The notes under the pieces are model-generated. The model was not told the origin of the DNA, searched no databases, and saw only the letters and a list, made by a program, of their open reading frames with translations. This document shows, one piece after another, positions 23,923 through 35,405 of a stretch of 64,000 bases of DNA. The first letter of the stretch is position 1. The number at the start of each line of letters is the position of its first letter. Origin of the DNA: Nematostella vectensis (Eukaryota; Cnidaria; Anthozoa; Actiniaria; Edwardsiidae); the NCBI RefSeq assembly GCF_932526225.1, contig NC_064038.1:4875741-4939740 (forward strand). The letters are read 5' to 3'. The translations under genes were made by a program, and so were the position numbers.

Positions 23923-26900
23923 ATGAAACAACTAATGGAGTTTTCGTCTTTTGGTGGCTTTGTGAAGAAGACGCACTTTTCATATTTCCAAACACTGATG
24001 TTTAAGAAAGAGGAAATGGGAATTGGTCCATGTTTAGCGTGCGTCTTAACTCGACATAATCAACACGGAGGTAGGTTTTGTCGATTTTAAGCCTGTCACA
24101 TAGTTCTGTATGAGACGTAAAAAATGGATCAAACAACAACATATTTCACAAACTAGCTATTGTTAAATTTCCGACATGACTTTTATAACGACAATTCAAT
24201 CAGCAAAAAAACTGTTAGACACAGAAGATATGAAAACGCAAACTCATACAGTACGTAACAACTTCGTGCGCGGCGTAGAATAATACGCTCTAAATTACAA
24301 GGACAAAATGCCAAAGGTTAACACAAATATGTTTTGCAATCGACGTGAAGGATTGTCTAGAATAATATTACCTAAAGGGGTGCGAAACAGACTAACCTTG
24401 TAAATACTAAAAAAAACGAATTCGGGTTGCGTAGACAGTATCTACATATAAATACGAAACAAATTCCTTCGAGATCTTTCGGCCAATACCCTAACAGCCC
24501 TAGTCTCCTTCGCAGCCCCCAGCGGTCGGAGTCACACAGCGCTCCCCTGTGTGACTCCGACCGCTGGGGGCTGCGAAGAAGACTATAACAGCCCTCAACA
24601 TTTTCCAGATAAATCAACGAAGTGCCGTCCTATATAACAGAAGTACAGCACATTTAACGTCTTTACAATTTGAATGTAAAGCTCTGTATAGGCTTGTTTC
24701 TTTTTAATGCGGTAAACACCGCGAATATATTCACGTAAATTCATATTAACGCACCCAAATGCTGAACTTCAAATGCTGAACGCGAGAGAGATCTTCAAGG
24801 TCACACGTAGCGCGACGCGTCTGCGTCAAGTCTCGAGTGCCCTTGGTAAAGTTATGCGCAGTGTAAAGACTAGAATGATCCAGAAGACACGGCGTATACA
24901 GTACGTTTTCAAAGCTCTATTGTGTCGACGTGTGATGTTCGGCTAATAATCGAGCGTATGCGTTTATAGAATATATATGCTATTCCTTAACTTGTTTGTG
25001 TTTATTAAAGTTTCACCTGTCATTAATGTTGCAATCCATAAAAAGGTGTTATAAAGATTAATGTTTTGGTTGGAGAAAATTTATTATAATTGTGTGTACC
25101 CATTTAAACATGTTTTTTTTTTATATTATGTGTATCATGTTACCCATGATTCAACTCGGCAAGGAAAGAATAGATTGGAGGGGGGGCTGGGGGGGGGGAC
25201 AGCTTCGCCACTACACAACAGAGAGGACCGAAGGATCTAGAAAGATCTAGAAGCTTAGACCTTCAGAAGGGTGCAGGAAGGTGATCGAGTGGCCGCGTAA
25301 TTCATTTTTATACTTTTTTCATTTCTCAGGCGCTTGTAAAAAAAAGATTTAAAAACCAATGAACTATAGCCGTTTTTAGAGGGTTGATTTAAAAGATATC
25401 GTGCGAAGGAGAGTTCGAAGAAATAATTTGAATTTAAAGTGGTATTGTTAACCTGTATTTAGAGCTTCATCTAGACATGTCTGAATTTCTCTATTTTTTT
25501 CCTAGAAGAGCGAAAATCGCCAGACCAATGTGCCTGGTCACCTGGAGGATCAGACCAATCTCCATCCACCCAAAGCCCCACCTCCCCGACTGCCCCATCA
25601 TTCCTGGCCCACCCGCAGTCCTTTTGTCCTCGAGTCCAATTCCTGAATTTAAAGCAAGTGTACCTGAAGGCGCAAAGCCGTGTGGGAAGGGAGTCTAAGC
25701 AGCGACTGATTGATTCGCGGGTCCGCATGATTGCGACATTTCATGCGCAGATACAGCAGGTAAAACTGATATACAGCGAATCGCGCAACCGTCTTTGGAT
25801 TCTTTTTGGCGGGAAAAGTGACTGTACACATGTTGGGATTTTTTCTCTCAACCATAATAGACATTAAACAAAATTCTGACTGTCTAGTACTAGAAAATTC
25901 CACCGACTTGGTGAAAATTTTAGCAGTCTGGAGAGCTTTGTACGGAAAACCTACCGGAAATATATTACTCTGTCACAGAGTTGTTTTTGTTTGGACCCTC
26001 ATCGGTGATTAATCAAAGGGCTATTGTTAGCCAATGTTTGTCAAAGGAAATTTTGAACTGAAACATGTACTTGTAAAGACAAGAAGTATGTACACTAACA
26101 CCCCCCCTCCCACCACGACCCCCCCTCCCGACAATGACGGATAACCATAAGAGTTCCCAAGCTTTTTCACCTATTCCTTTCAGCTAATGTGAAGATAATG
26201 TTGTGTTTGTCTCTTGCAGATTCATGTATACGTGGAACGAGCACCAGAGTCCGCCATGTTATGTGGAGATCATACCGGAAGGGTACCGCTCACCGTTAAG
26301 ATGGGCGAGCTAGCCACAGTAGACAAGGTACCACGGCTGTTTTATTTGGCGTAAACCATGCTATCGATTCTTCTTTTAGTTCTTTTCTTTTTAAATTTAT
26401 GCTTTTTTCATGCTTTTTCTTACCCCCTTTCTTCCTTTTCTTTTTAGCCTTTTTTTCGCTTCCTCGTCGACATTCTTATCTTCTCTTTCATCTTCTTTTT
26501 GCTCTTGCTTTTTGTATATCATCATATTTATCTGCCCTTTTTTTCTCTTCATAATCAACATAATTTTATTTTTTACTCCTCCTCCTTCGTCTTTTTTGTC
26601 TACTTCATTTATTTTCTAACACAACATCTCAGCCATCAGAACCGTAGCAGGGGTTGGGGCATTGGGGGCATGTGCCCCTCACCCCAATATTTTCAAAAAT
26701 TACAAGAAAACCAGTATCGGTTTGGCCAGTATCTGCTTAATGTTTCTGTATTGTGCCCCCCTCCCAATATTTCGAGGCCTGCTAAGGCACCGGCCATAAC
26801 AGTCAATTCATTTTTTTCAGCAATATTTCTCCGTTGATCTCGACTCCGTCTATACTTCTCCGCAAGGCATGCCGGTCTACAAGCTTTCCACTGTGGACGC

Positions 26901-27030
26901 TGACAAAAGAAATCGCTTTCGCATAGTCGTGATTGTCGTGTGTCTTGGCGATACTAAGTCGACGCCACACTACAGCCGACCGTTCCTTATAAGAAGCCGG
27001 CGGTCATCCAGACAGGGTTCCATATCATGA
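23923..27030 (+). CDS. Four-exon gene, 239-residue protein of unrecognised family
   Basis: Exons 23923-24070, 25506-25759, 26220-26327 and 26821-27030 have GT/AG borders, phases 1, 0, 0 and a final TGA; together 720 nt. Exon 1 encodes FVKKTHFSYFQTLMFKKEE and a CLAC motif. Exon 2 starts with a Ser/Pro/Thr-rich linker (about residues 52-85) and continues into a basic, probably helical segment (SKQRLIDSRVRMIATFHAQI). Exon 3 reads IHVYVERAPESAMLCGDHTG. Exon 4 has KRNRFRIVVIVVCLGDT and ends in a basic Ser-rich tail (RSRRSSRQGSIS) that could serve as nuclear signal or kinase target. Alternating hydrophobic strands suggest a beta-rich domain across exons 3-4, perhaps a DNA-binding or adaptor fold; this is a guess. 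No signal peptide or membrane helix. The open frame continues upstream of the ATG to about 23658, so an earlier start or extra 5' exon is possible. Confidence 0.6.
24502..24584. repeat. Near-perfect 38-bp inverted repeat (hairpin)
   Basis: Arms 24502-24539 and 24547-24584 pair over 38 bases with one mismatch and a 7-base loop. Core AGCCCCCAGCGGTCGGAG is far more GC-rich than its surroundings. TAACAGCCCT occurs just outside on both sides (about 24492 and 24587), possibly a remnant target duplication. It sits in intron 1 of the four-exon gene. Confidence 0.9.
26640..26800. repeat. Fragment of a non-autonomous element in an intron
   Basis: Contains GTAGCAGGGGTTGGGGCAT, GTGCCCCTCACCCCAATATTTTC and the partly inverted CCCCCCTCCCAATATTTCG, a G/C-tract arrangement typical of decayed non-autonomous transposons. 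It lies in the last intron of the four-exon gene, after a T/C-rich stretch at 26380-26620. Confidence 0.4.
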
Positions 27031-27683
27031 AAAAGCAGGACCGCTAACGTATATCGAGAAACTGGGGGACTCTCCATGAAATAGAAGAGGGAAATGTGTT
27101 TGTTTTTACAGTGCTTTATTGCTTCTACCATACCTAAAAATCCTGTCCTGTAGATGCTCTACTTTATAGTGTTTATGGCAAAACGACCGTTTACAAAAGG
27201 GGAATTTCTTGTTTTAAGGAAATTCATTTACACAAACGCGAACAATATTTTGATAGACTCGACGATCATATAGCCAGCCTTGAAAAGGCCTATACCACAG
27301 TACCTTTATAACAGTTGTGTGCTTATCATTTATCGGCCAAAGTTCCCCACAATTTAGTGCCCTCTTCTGTATTCATTCATTTTTATTTTATTTATTTATT
27401 TTTTTTTTTTTTTACTAATTTTGTTCTGCCGTGTCAATGAAAGGTTGTTTCCCCGGGGACGATAAATCTGATTTCATATCAATTTTAGGCTAGTTTGGGT
27501 TTTGTCATGCGCGATAGAGTTCAACAGCAGCGCTCGCTGGTAAACGTGTCGTCAACATTCAAAATGAATCAAAACTATGGCCAGGGCTTAAGAATACGCA
27601 AATGTTTTTTTACTCTAATGACACTGAAGACGTTTGCATGGTAGCTACGATGAGCCTGCCCCTTTAAGTGACCACTGAACTGT

Positions 27684-30600
27684 CTAGTGCACTCGGATTC
27701 CCACGCTGATTACTTGGGTACGACCTTCCCGAAGTTTTTGATTAAAATCCGGGTATCGATATGTGTCTGAAAATGCCGCTGACCGGAAGAAGGGTGTCGT
27801 CCAATCACCGCACCATTGATTACATAGCTTCACACACGTGTTATACAGTCCGCTGAGATGAAAACCTGACGAGAAAAATAAAGAACGTCCAATTATGGCG
27901 TCTTCAAGAATAACACGGATTACATTAGGCAATAAATACTTCAAATAAACTCAATCTTGTATTTAAAATATATTTTAAAGCTCCCTATTACACCTTTTGT
28001 TTTTCATTACCTGATTACCGAGAAATACGCATTCATTTTAGCCAAAATTACAAACATTTACGCCGATGTAGTGTCATTTAAGCGAAAGTAAAATCATTCG
28101 AACTAAAAGGAAATACATCAACGAGCTTTACATAATTGAGTGCACACAATTGCATTTTCTTCACATTCATTTACACTATTCAAAAACCAGGAATAAAAAA
28201 TCTATTTTCATTTGCGCGTTGATACATAACAATAACACAAACAAAATATCAATAATACAAGACCTCGCAATCAATACAGTAAACGAAATATTCTTTAACA
28301 TTTTTATTACAGCAAGTGCAAACAATAGTATTTTGTGAAAGTCATTTGCGTGCTTCTTACAAACGTTAGCGTCTCCGTACAAACAATAAGCCCTTTATGA
28401 CAAACAATATCCTAAAATAATTATTCAATTACTTATCGTTTATTTGTGCCCTAATAATGCACATACATGCAAAATCAATGATACAAGCAAGCAAACTTAT
28501 CTACCACGCTGCCTCAACGGCGAAATGATCGAAGGATGATTTTTGAGTACACCTTTTGCTGTTCATTACCAGGAAATGTACATTCATTTGCGGCAATATA
28601 CGATCAATAACGCGAATATACATTCATTTTCGTCATAAAGCACTCATTTGCGTGAACACAAATTTCATTAGCGATATTTACATCGCCTGTAACATTCAAT
28701 CGCAAAAATCGACAGTCATTCGCGCCTTTCGTCATTCAAAGGCGAAAAATATACTTTCATCTGTGCGTTTTCATTCGACCATTTACAAAAAAAAGATAAA
28801 CAATTAGGCGAATTGACAGTCAACTGCGTGCAACACATATTTATTATAACAAAGAGTGAAATTCAATAGCATTTATAGACAGTCATTCACGCGAATATGA
28901 TATACATTACTGGGTTTATACAAGCATTTGCGCGTTCTTTACATTCAATAACGAAAAATATATTTTCAATAAAGGTGAGTCATGTTAAAGTTCTACATAG
29001 AGCATTTCGCTGCACTTTGCATTAGCCCTCGATCACCTCACCATTCAGACATCATGGTAAACATGTTTGCATGAATCGGTACCACTGAGCGCATTTAGCA
29101 GGGGTAATAGTACCAATATTGTGCTGCAAAGCTTGCAAAAGCAAACGCGTACGGAAAACTCCCAATGCAAGGCCTTGGTCTCTAGCCGCACCCCTATCTC
29201 CCATCCGGGCTTGTACTTCTGGTCTTGAGATGTCAGCTTTTATAGCCGCTTTAAGAGAGCTTATTGCCTGCTCCACAATGTTCAAAAAGGGGCTGTAGGG
29301 TGGTAGCATTTTCAGCTCTGTATTGGGCCCGGGTATGTCAGGGTTGCGATGTGGTGGCGCTCCATCGTAAATAAATATCACCATCTCTCGCCCCATGACA
29401 GGTAATCCGGAATCCGGAATCCATGAAAAAATGAGATATGGAATCCGGAATCCATGAAAAAATGAGATATGGAATCCGGAATCCATGAAAAAATGAGATA
29501 TGGAATCCGGAATCCATGCTGCTGGAATCCGGAATCCACGAGAAAAAACCCACATGGAATCCGGAATCCACACACTAGGATCCGGAATCCAGAACCCTAT
29601 TGGAGAACCTGTCATGGGGCGACATCTCGTCCGGGTCGAGGTTAAGTCTAGCCTGCGTAAGAAAGTCGCTTAACCGCTGTGCGTTCACGCCACCAATAAT
29701 TGCCGAGTGGAATACAAGACCATTGATTGGTGATATTGCCATTGTTACGGTAATGTTCCTCCCACGCTGCCAGCAGACCTGTCTATAGGCTCGCTCTCCT
29801 TGTCTCGCCCTCCCGTGACTTCTTGCGGTCCAGATATTGTAGCCGCATTCATCTACAAAGACCGAATGATGCACGACACCACGGTTCATGAACCAGTTGC
29901 CGTAGTCTACTCTCTTCTGTAGAACGTCAGGCCTGTTCCTTTCCGCTGGGAGGGGCCTTGCCAGCTTTACATGGAACAACATGCCATCTAGCGTTCCCGC
30001 TACCGTGCGGTCGTGAATCCTTGGTTTCAAGGGCAGTCTTAGTCCTTCTTAGTTCTTGATTGATACGGCTGAGAGTAAGAAGGCAGTTGTCGATAATGTT
30101 ATCGTTTAGACAGTCTCTCATCTTGTCATCTACTCTTACGTTATTTCTTCCACCTCCTGGTCTTTCTTCAATTCTCCCTTCTCGTATGTATCTAGCAACG
30201 ATACCACAGGCTGTGGAAGGGTTGACCCCCAATGTGTCCGCCACCAGGGGATAATCTTCCTCTTTATCTTCGAATGACCGTATAATTCGCTCGCGGTGCT
30301 CAAAGGGGATTCTATTTCTTGGAGGCATTGCAACAGTACTGAACAATGGCACGAACTGTACAGTATTGCCGAACAGAAAAAAACTGTACAATGTTGTCTA
30401 CATTTATAAAGTTATTTGTTTGGAAAGGGTTGCATAACCTTTTGTCAGAATTGTTTTATTGAAAAAAGATTGTTGGTTAATGAATGCAAAGAACGTCTAA
30501 ATGTTTGTATAATCGCACTAATTTATGTCATGTTCGTATAAATGGTTGTCTATAAATTCAATTGAATTCACTCTTTTTGTTAAAGATGTCAATAAACACT

Positions 30601-33600
30601 AATAAATATAAGTTAAATTCACATGACTGTCAATTCGCACATTTGTCTATAGATTTGTTGTTAATGATCGAATAAGCACGCAGATTAAAGTACATTTTTC
30701 GCCTTTGAATGACGAAAGGCGCGAATGACTGTCGATCTTTGCGATTGAATGTTACTGGCGATGTAAATATCGCTAATAAAATTTGTGTTCACGCAAATGA
30801 GCGCTTTATGACGAAAATGAATGTATATTCGCGTTATTTATCGTAAATTGCCGCAAATGAATGTAGATTTCCTGGTAATGAACAGCAAAAGGAGTACTCA
30901 AAAATCACCCTTCGATCATTTCGCCGTTGAGGCAGCGTGGTAGATAGGTTTGCGTGAACCTATACCATTCGGCACATTTTGGCTGTGTGATGGTGTTGAT
31001 GTTTCGTTGAAGCGCTTCCAGCAACAAATTTGTGCGATAAATACCTAATGGTACTCCTCTGTTCCTTGCTTAATCTCTGTTGTTTATTTCTGCCTGTATT
31101 TGAGGCCGTGAAATATCTCCCTTTATCGCTGCTTTCAAACAACTTATTGCCTGCTCTACAGGGTTAAGAAACGGACTGTAGGGCGGCAACATTTTTGTTT
31201 CTGTATTTGGGCCCGGGTTAAAACGGCGAAATGATCAAATATTAATTTTTAGTGCTAGTATCATTTATTTTAAATGTAAGTGCATTATAAGGGCACAAAT
31301 AAACGAGAAGTAATTGAATAATTATTATAGGATATTGTTTGTCATAAAGGGCTTATTGTTTGTACGGAGGCGCTAACGTTTATAAGAAGCACGCAAATGA
31401 CTTTCACAAAATACCATTGTTTGCACATGCTGTAATAAAAATGTTAATGAATATTTCGTTCACTGTATTGATTGCGAGTTCTCGTATTATTGGAATTTTA
31501 TTTGTGCTATTGTTATGTATCAACGCACAAATGGAAATAGATTTTTCATTCCTGGTTGTCGAATAGTTTAAATGAATGTGAAGAAAATGCAATTGTGTGC
31601 ACTCAATTATGCAAAGTTCGTTAATGATAATTATTAAAAAAATATTTTTATAGCCATTTTAAAGACATATTGATGTGCATGGTAATCCAGCCAAACGTTA
31701 TAACGTATACGTATACCCCAATCCAACCCCCCACCCCCATTCCCATTTAACGCACCTAGGTTCCAGAGCACAGGCATATTTATTTGCGAGCATTTTTTAT
31801 TATACCTAGTCGAATGGAATCTGGAAGTGCAATTCTCTCCCTCTAATTCTTCCTCACTCTTACTTCCCCGCAAATCTCCTCAGGTAGCCCGCTCTTTTTT
31901 TCCGAATGCGGTGCCTGCGGAGGTTACTTAAAGAACTTTCCGTACCTTTGTAGAGCGAGGTGTCGCATACAAGTAGCTGGTAGGTAAAGGATGTGGGTGC
32001 AAATGCACGGCTGTCCCATTTGCCATTCTGCGCGAGACTGCGATCGCCAAGGCTAGACGAGATCATCATGGACGCGCCGTCTTGGCGCCTGAAGTACGCC
32101 TTTTCACGTGGAGCATCCTCGCGTACAAACATCACCTCGTTGAACTAGGGAAGATAGAAAGGAATACTATAAAGGATGTATGGCTGGTCAGAAGGAATCC
32201 AATAAGCTTGTGCTAAAGAAATCACGTGATCTTTTGGGTGGCAAACTTGTGTGTCTTCCGGCTTTTGGCGGCAAAATGTAACAGAAACAAAAAACAACTG
32301 ATTCCGCGCTTACGAATCGGCCAGAAAGTCACGTGGCGGCTGCAGCCATTTCTGTTTTGGCGGGATTTTTAAACTCAGAAAGCCATGTGACCTCTTAGTG
32401 CAGTTTGCCTAAAGTATTTCTTACTAAAGCTGCTCGCTTTTTTGAATTTGTGGAAAGTGTTTCGATGCCTGGCACCTTGATGACATTTAAGAATTTCTTG
32501 TAATATTAGAGTGGTTGAGGCGTTGGACTGCTAATCCAATGTGCTCTGCACGCGTGGGTTCGAATCCTATCCTCGTCGTCAAAATAATTTTTAGATCTTT
32601 TAAATGTTGTGTATAATACAGGCATAATCTATGATAATCTATCAAATGGATATGACGAGGTGGCCGAGTGGTTAAGGCGTTGGACTGCTAATCCAATGTC
32701 CTCTGCACGCGTGGGTTCGAATCCTACCCTCGTCGTAAAATATTTTTAGAAGTTCATAGAAGAACTATGAACTACGAATTGATTCGTTTTTTAAGAAGAT
32801 ATCACCAGGCACTGTCATAAGATAAACGCTGAAGCCACTTCTTATAACAAACGATTGCAATTTTGAGTCACCAATCAGTTACAGTTATCTCAACCCATAT
32901 AAGATCATAAAAGCAAGTATCATATTCAATCAAGTATCTAGATATATTCATCGCCCCTTCTTGTGTTCTTACACCGACCCACTTTCGGGTCATAACCATA
33001 AACTTTTGAACTGAAAATCGTTTCATCCATGCTTTTTCTTTATTTCATTACCCCTAATCTCTCTCCCCCAAAAAATCCACCTAAGACTGTTTAGCTGTTT
33101 TTAGACTGTTTTAGGCTCTCTCTTAGGTGTTAGCTTGTGTCACTCACATAGATGTTGTTACAGTCAGTTTTGTAGCCGTCGGTTCCATAAGGAAATATTG
33201 GGTCATACGTCACTTCCGTTATAGGTGAAGGCGCGGTGGCGCTACTGGTGTAACACATCGTCCATCCACCTCCAAATGACGTCATATCACAGTGCGCCAG
33301 ATATGGGTAACCATGGTTACCCACGATGTAGAACATACCGTCAAGAGAGTGTGGAAACCGACTATGGATTTCCTGGCAGCTGGTTCCTTTTGACAAAAAT
33401 GAAAAAAAAACAAGGAGAGGTTTAGAGCTAAATTTGAAATATCGAGATAAATCACAGGAAAATTGCCGAGCAGAGCTAGGATAAATCATAGCCGTTTTTT
33501 TTTGTACCAAAATACCGATAATAATAGCCGAGTTGGGCAGTAAATCATATTTCGCAATATTAAGATTTTTGATTTTACGAAAACAGGAGGGCCCTCTTCA

Positions 33601-35074
33601 AGTATAAAAATGCGTGTTTCTTATATCAATGCTTTGCTTTACAGTACCTTTTAGCAGGCAGCTGTGGCCGTCTCCGTGGTGCAATGTTTGACAGCTACAG
33701 TTGTACGAGCCAATAGTATTAGTGCACGTGGCGTTCACGTGGCAGGCATTTGGCCGAAGGCATTCGTTGACATCTGTGTAACAAGAGAGGTGGATGCTAT
33801 GGTCTTTTTTGTTTTTTTTTGCCTTAAATGATTTCTATTAAAGAAATTGGTCTCAAAATTTGAAAAGGAAAAAAGAAAAATAGGGGTACAAACAGGCATA
33901 CATTGGGTATACAAGCAAGCAAACAATGCTCTTATGATAAATTAAGATAAATAATCCTTACTTTGGTGAAAAAATATTGAAGAAGTGATTCTGCTATTAT
34001 CTTGATATCTCAAATGATCAAATTTCGCTATCTCTATGCTGGAAATTGTGATTATTTTACCCAATGTTCAACTGGAATTAAGCTAACCTTTACAAGTGAG
34101 TCCGTCTCCGGTAAATCCATCTTTGCAGGTGCACGTGAACGAGCCAAGGGTGTTACTGCAGTTAGCGCTGACATGACAAGGAGACTGACCATCTGAGCAC
34201 TCGTCTACATCTAAAGAAGAAATCCCACTATAACTGCGTGTATAATAGGATATTTTTGTAAGGGTTTTTTTTGTCTCTTCAGGCGCTTAGCGGTTGCGCA
34301 GTCATAGGTATCATATGGAAAAAGCATAGTATTTGTAAATTCCTTAATAAGACATAATCTACTTTTGGCCTCCACGGGAAGGGGCTGGGGGAGGGGGGGG
34401 AATGCGCGCCCACCCTAATCACCCCCCTGTGTACGCGCCTGCTCTTAACTAAACGGATATATTAGGGAACAAATAATTCGGTATCATTTTGATTAAGTTT
34501 ATCAACCAGAATGCCTGTGTTGTGAAGCAAATAGGGATCCTTCAGCAGTAAAAACGGGGACAATATTTCGGCGGGTATGTTATCGTATGTTGTGGTCGTG
34601 TTACCGTTTTCACAATCAACTCCTGTGTATCCACTTGGACAGGCGCAGGTATGGGTGTCTTGGGTTGGGCCAGGAACGCACGTGGTGTTTACAGGACACG
34701 GGCTCGAAGAACAGCCGTTCTGTTTTACCATAAAATAGAAAGAAAAATAGCCACAGTAAAACAGCTATTTAATAAATGCGGGGTGCATAATATGATGTTG
34801 CATATAATTACCTTGGTTCCTTGGTATGAAAATCCTGGACGAGGGACCATATCAAGCGGGTTCTGGAGATGATCTGATGAGCTTAGTTCACACGTGACCT
34901 TGTTATCGGATAACTGCTGATAGTTCACTGAGATGCATCGCGGGCTCAGAAAGCATTTCGTGCCGCAGTTGACCACGCTTGTTACCGTCATGTTCGCTAT
35001 CACGTGATTCGTGAGGCTCGTGTTAGTGGTAGGAAGGAGAAGAGGTAGAATCCGACAAGGAGGATTGGATACAT
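27684..35074 (-). CDS. Secreted PAN-EGF-EGF-EGF-fibrinogen-like protein (5' exon not found)
   Basis: Seven minus-strand exons with matching phases: 34812-35074, 34605-34719, 34088-34210, 33648-33773, 33148-33386, 31946-32144 and 27684-27865 (TAG stop). They give 415 residues after a missing signal-peptide exon. Order: a PAN/apple domain (NCGTKCFLSPRCISVNYQQ), an EGF domain (CACPSGYTGVDC), two calcium-binding EGF domains (DVDECSDG with GSFTCTCKDGFTGDG; DVNECLRP with GSYNCSC), each on its own phase 1-1 exon, then a fibrinogen-like C-terminus (SCQEIHSRFPHSLDGMFYIV, HCDMTSFGGGWTMC) ending NQWCGDWTTPFFRSAAF and VISVGIRVH. EGF and fibrinogen-like modules of this kind act in adhesion or lectin-type recognition outside the cell; the partner is unknown. 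The last intron is about 4 kb and filled by a transposon. I could not place the first exon in 35100-36480; it may lie beyond the retroelements. Confidence 0.87.
29052..30328 (-). pseudogene. Broken Tc1/mariner-IS630 type transposase
   Basis: Starts at ATG 30328. The N-terminal helix-turn-helix reads RERIIRSFEDKEEDYPLVAD, followed by GVNPSTACGIVARYIREGRI. After a frame change near 30020 the DDE catalytic core continues: first Asp in HHSVFVDECGYN, second in FIYDGAPPH, and the third acidic residue in PPYSPFLNIVEQAISSLK. Between the first and second catalytic motifs a 31-bp minisatellite (29405-29590) has been inserted. The enzyme would cut and paste its own inverted repeats; this copy is inactive because of the frame change and inserted array. 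Confidence 0.85.
29405..29590. repeat. 31-bp minisatellite inside the transposase
   Basis: Four to six units built from GGAATCCGGAATCCATG plus AAAAAATGAGATAT, with shortened units at the right end (GGAATCCGGAATCCACGAG). It interrupts the transposase between two catalytic motifs and is not part of the family fold. Confidence 0.9.
30935..31222 (-). pseudogene. Second, diverged transposase C-terminal fragment
   Basis: The minus strand parallels 29052-29340: a PPYSPFLN-type motif near 31180, then ACTTATTGCCTGCTCTACAG on the plus strand matching AGCTTATTGCCTGCTCCACA at 29260, and the same end (AAATGTGCCGAATGGTATAG on the minus strand). It lacks the N-terminal two thirds, has an in-frame stop, and sits between two parts of the right inverted repeat. 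Confidence 0.75.
32497..32578 (+). pseudogene. Broken tRNA-Ser(GCT) copy
   Basis: From GAGTGGTTGAGGCG onward it matches the intact tRNA at 32654-32735, including anticodon loop (GGACTGCTAATCC) and T-arm (GGGTTCGAATCC). The 5' acceptor strand has been replaced by unrelated AT-rich DNA, so it cannot pair with the 3' CCTCGTC. The 3' flank (ATTTTTAGA) is shared too, so this is a segmental duplication. Confidence 0.85.
32654..32735 (+). tRNA. tRNA-Ser (anticodon GCT)
   Basis: An 82-nt cloverleaf: acceptor GACGAGG pairs with CCTCGTC, discriminator G, D-arm GGCCGAGTGGTTAAGGC, anticodon stem GTTGGACTGCTAATCCAAT with GCT, a long variable arm (GTCCTCTGCACGC) as expected for serine, and T-arm GTGGGTTCGAATCCTAC. 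Internal A and B box promoters are intact, and a T-run follows. It lies in an intron of the PAN/EGF gene on the opposite strand. Confidence 0.96.
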
Positions 35075-35267
35075 CTATGACGAAAACGAAGCTGTCATCC
35101 AGTAGTCATCAAACAGTAAATAATAAATAAACAAAAGTTTATTCAAGTTTTTGTTAGGGGCGTTACTCCTGCTTGTCAAATACCCCATGGCAAACATAAA
35201 TTAACCTTTCAAATGCAAAAAAATAATGATAACAACAATAGACTACCCTAGTTTATGTTAGTAGACT

Positions 35268-35405
35268 GCCATTGACTACGATGGACTGCCTCAGTACTCA
35301 ATGGCAAGCCATGGCAGTCAATGGCAGTCTACTACCATGGACTGCCATGACTCGGTATTGATTACCATGGATTGCCATAACTTGTTATTGACTGCCATTG
35401 CGTGC
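35268..35405. repeat. Cluster of degenerate CCATGGACTGCCAT repeats
   Basis: Variants of CCATGGACTGCCAT and CCATTGACT recur in both orientations within 140 bp, producing several small palindromes. The rest of 35075-36480 shows no exon, although the missing first exon of the PAN/EGF gene should lie on this side. Confidence 0.6.

Larger units (their letters stand above)
28117..31625 (-). mobile_element. Mariner-type DNA transposon with about 860-bp inverted repeats
   Basis: Left arm 28117-28975 is repeated inverted at about 30465-31625. For example, TGCACACAATTGCATTTTCT on the left matches its complement near 31590, and the GCGATATTTACATCGCC block at 28671 matches 30755. The right arm is interrupted by a second transposase fragment (30935-31222). 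A broken transposase lies between the arms. Motifs such as CATTCATTTGCG recur many times in the arms, and a related end (ACACCTTTTGTTTTTCATTA) occurs at about 27989. Exact ends and TA duplications could not be fixed by eye. It lies within the last intron of the PAN/EGF gene. Confidence 0.8.
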
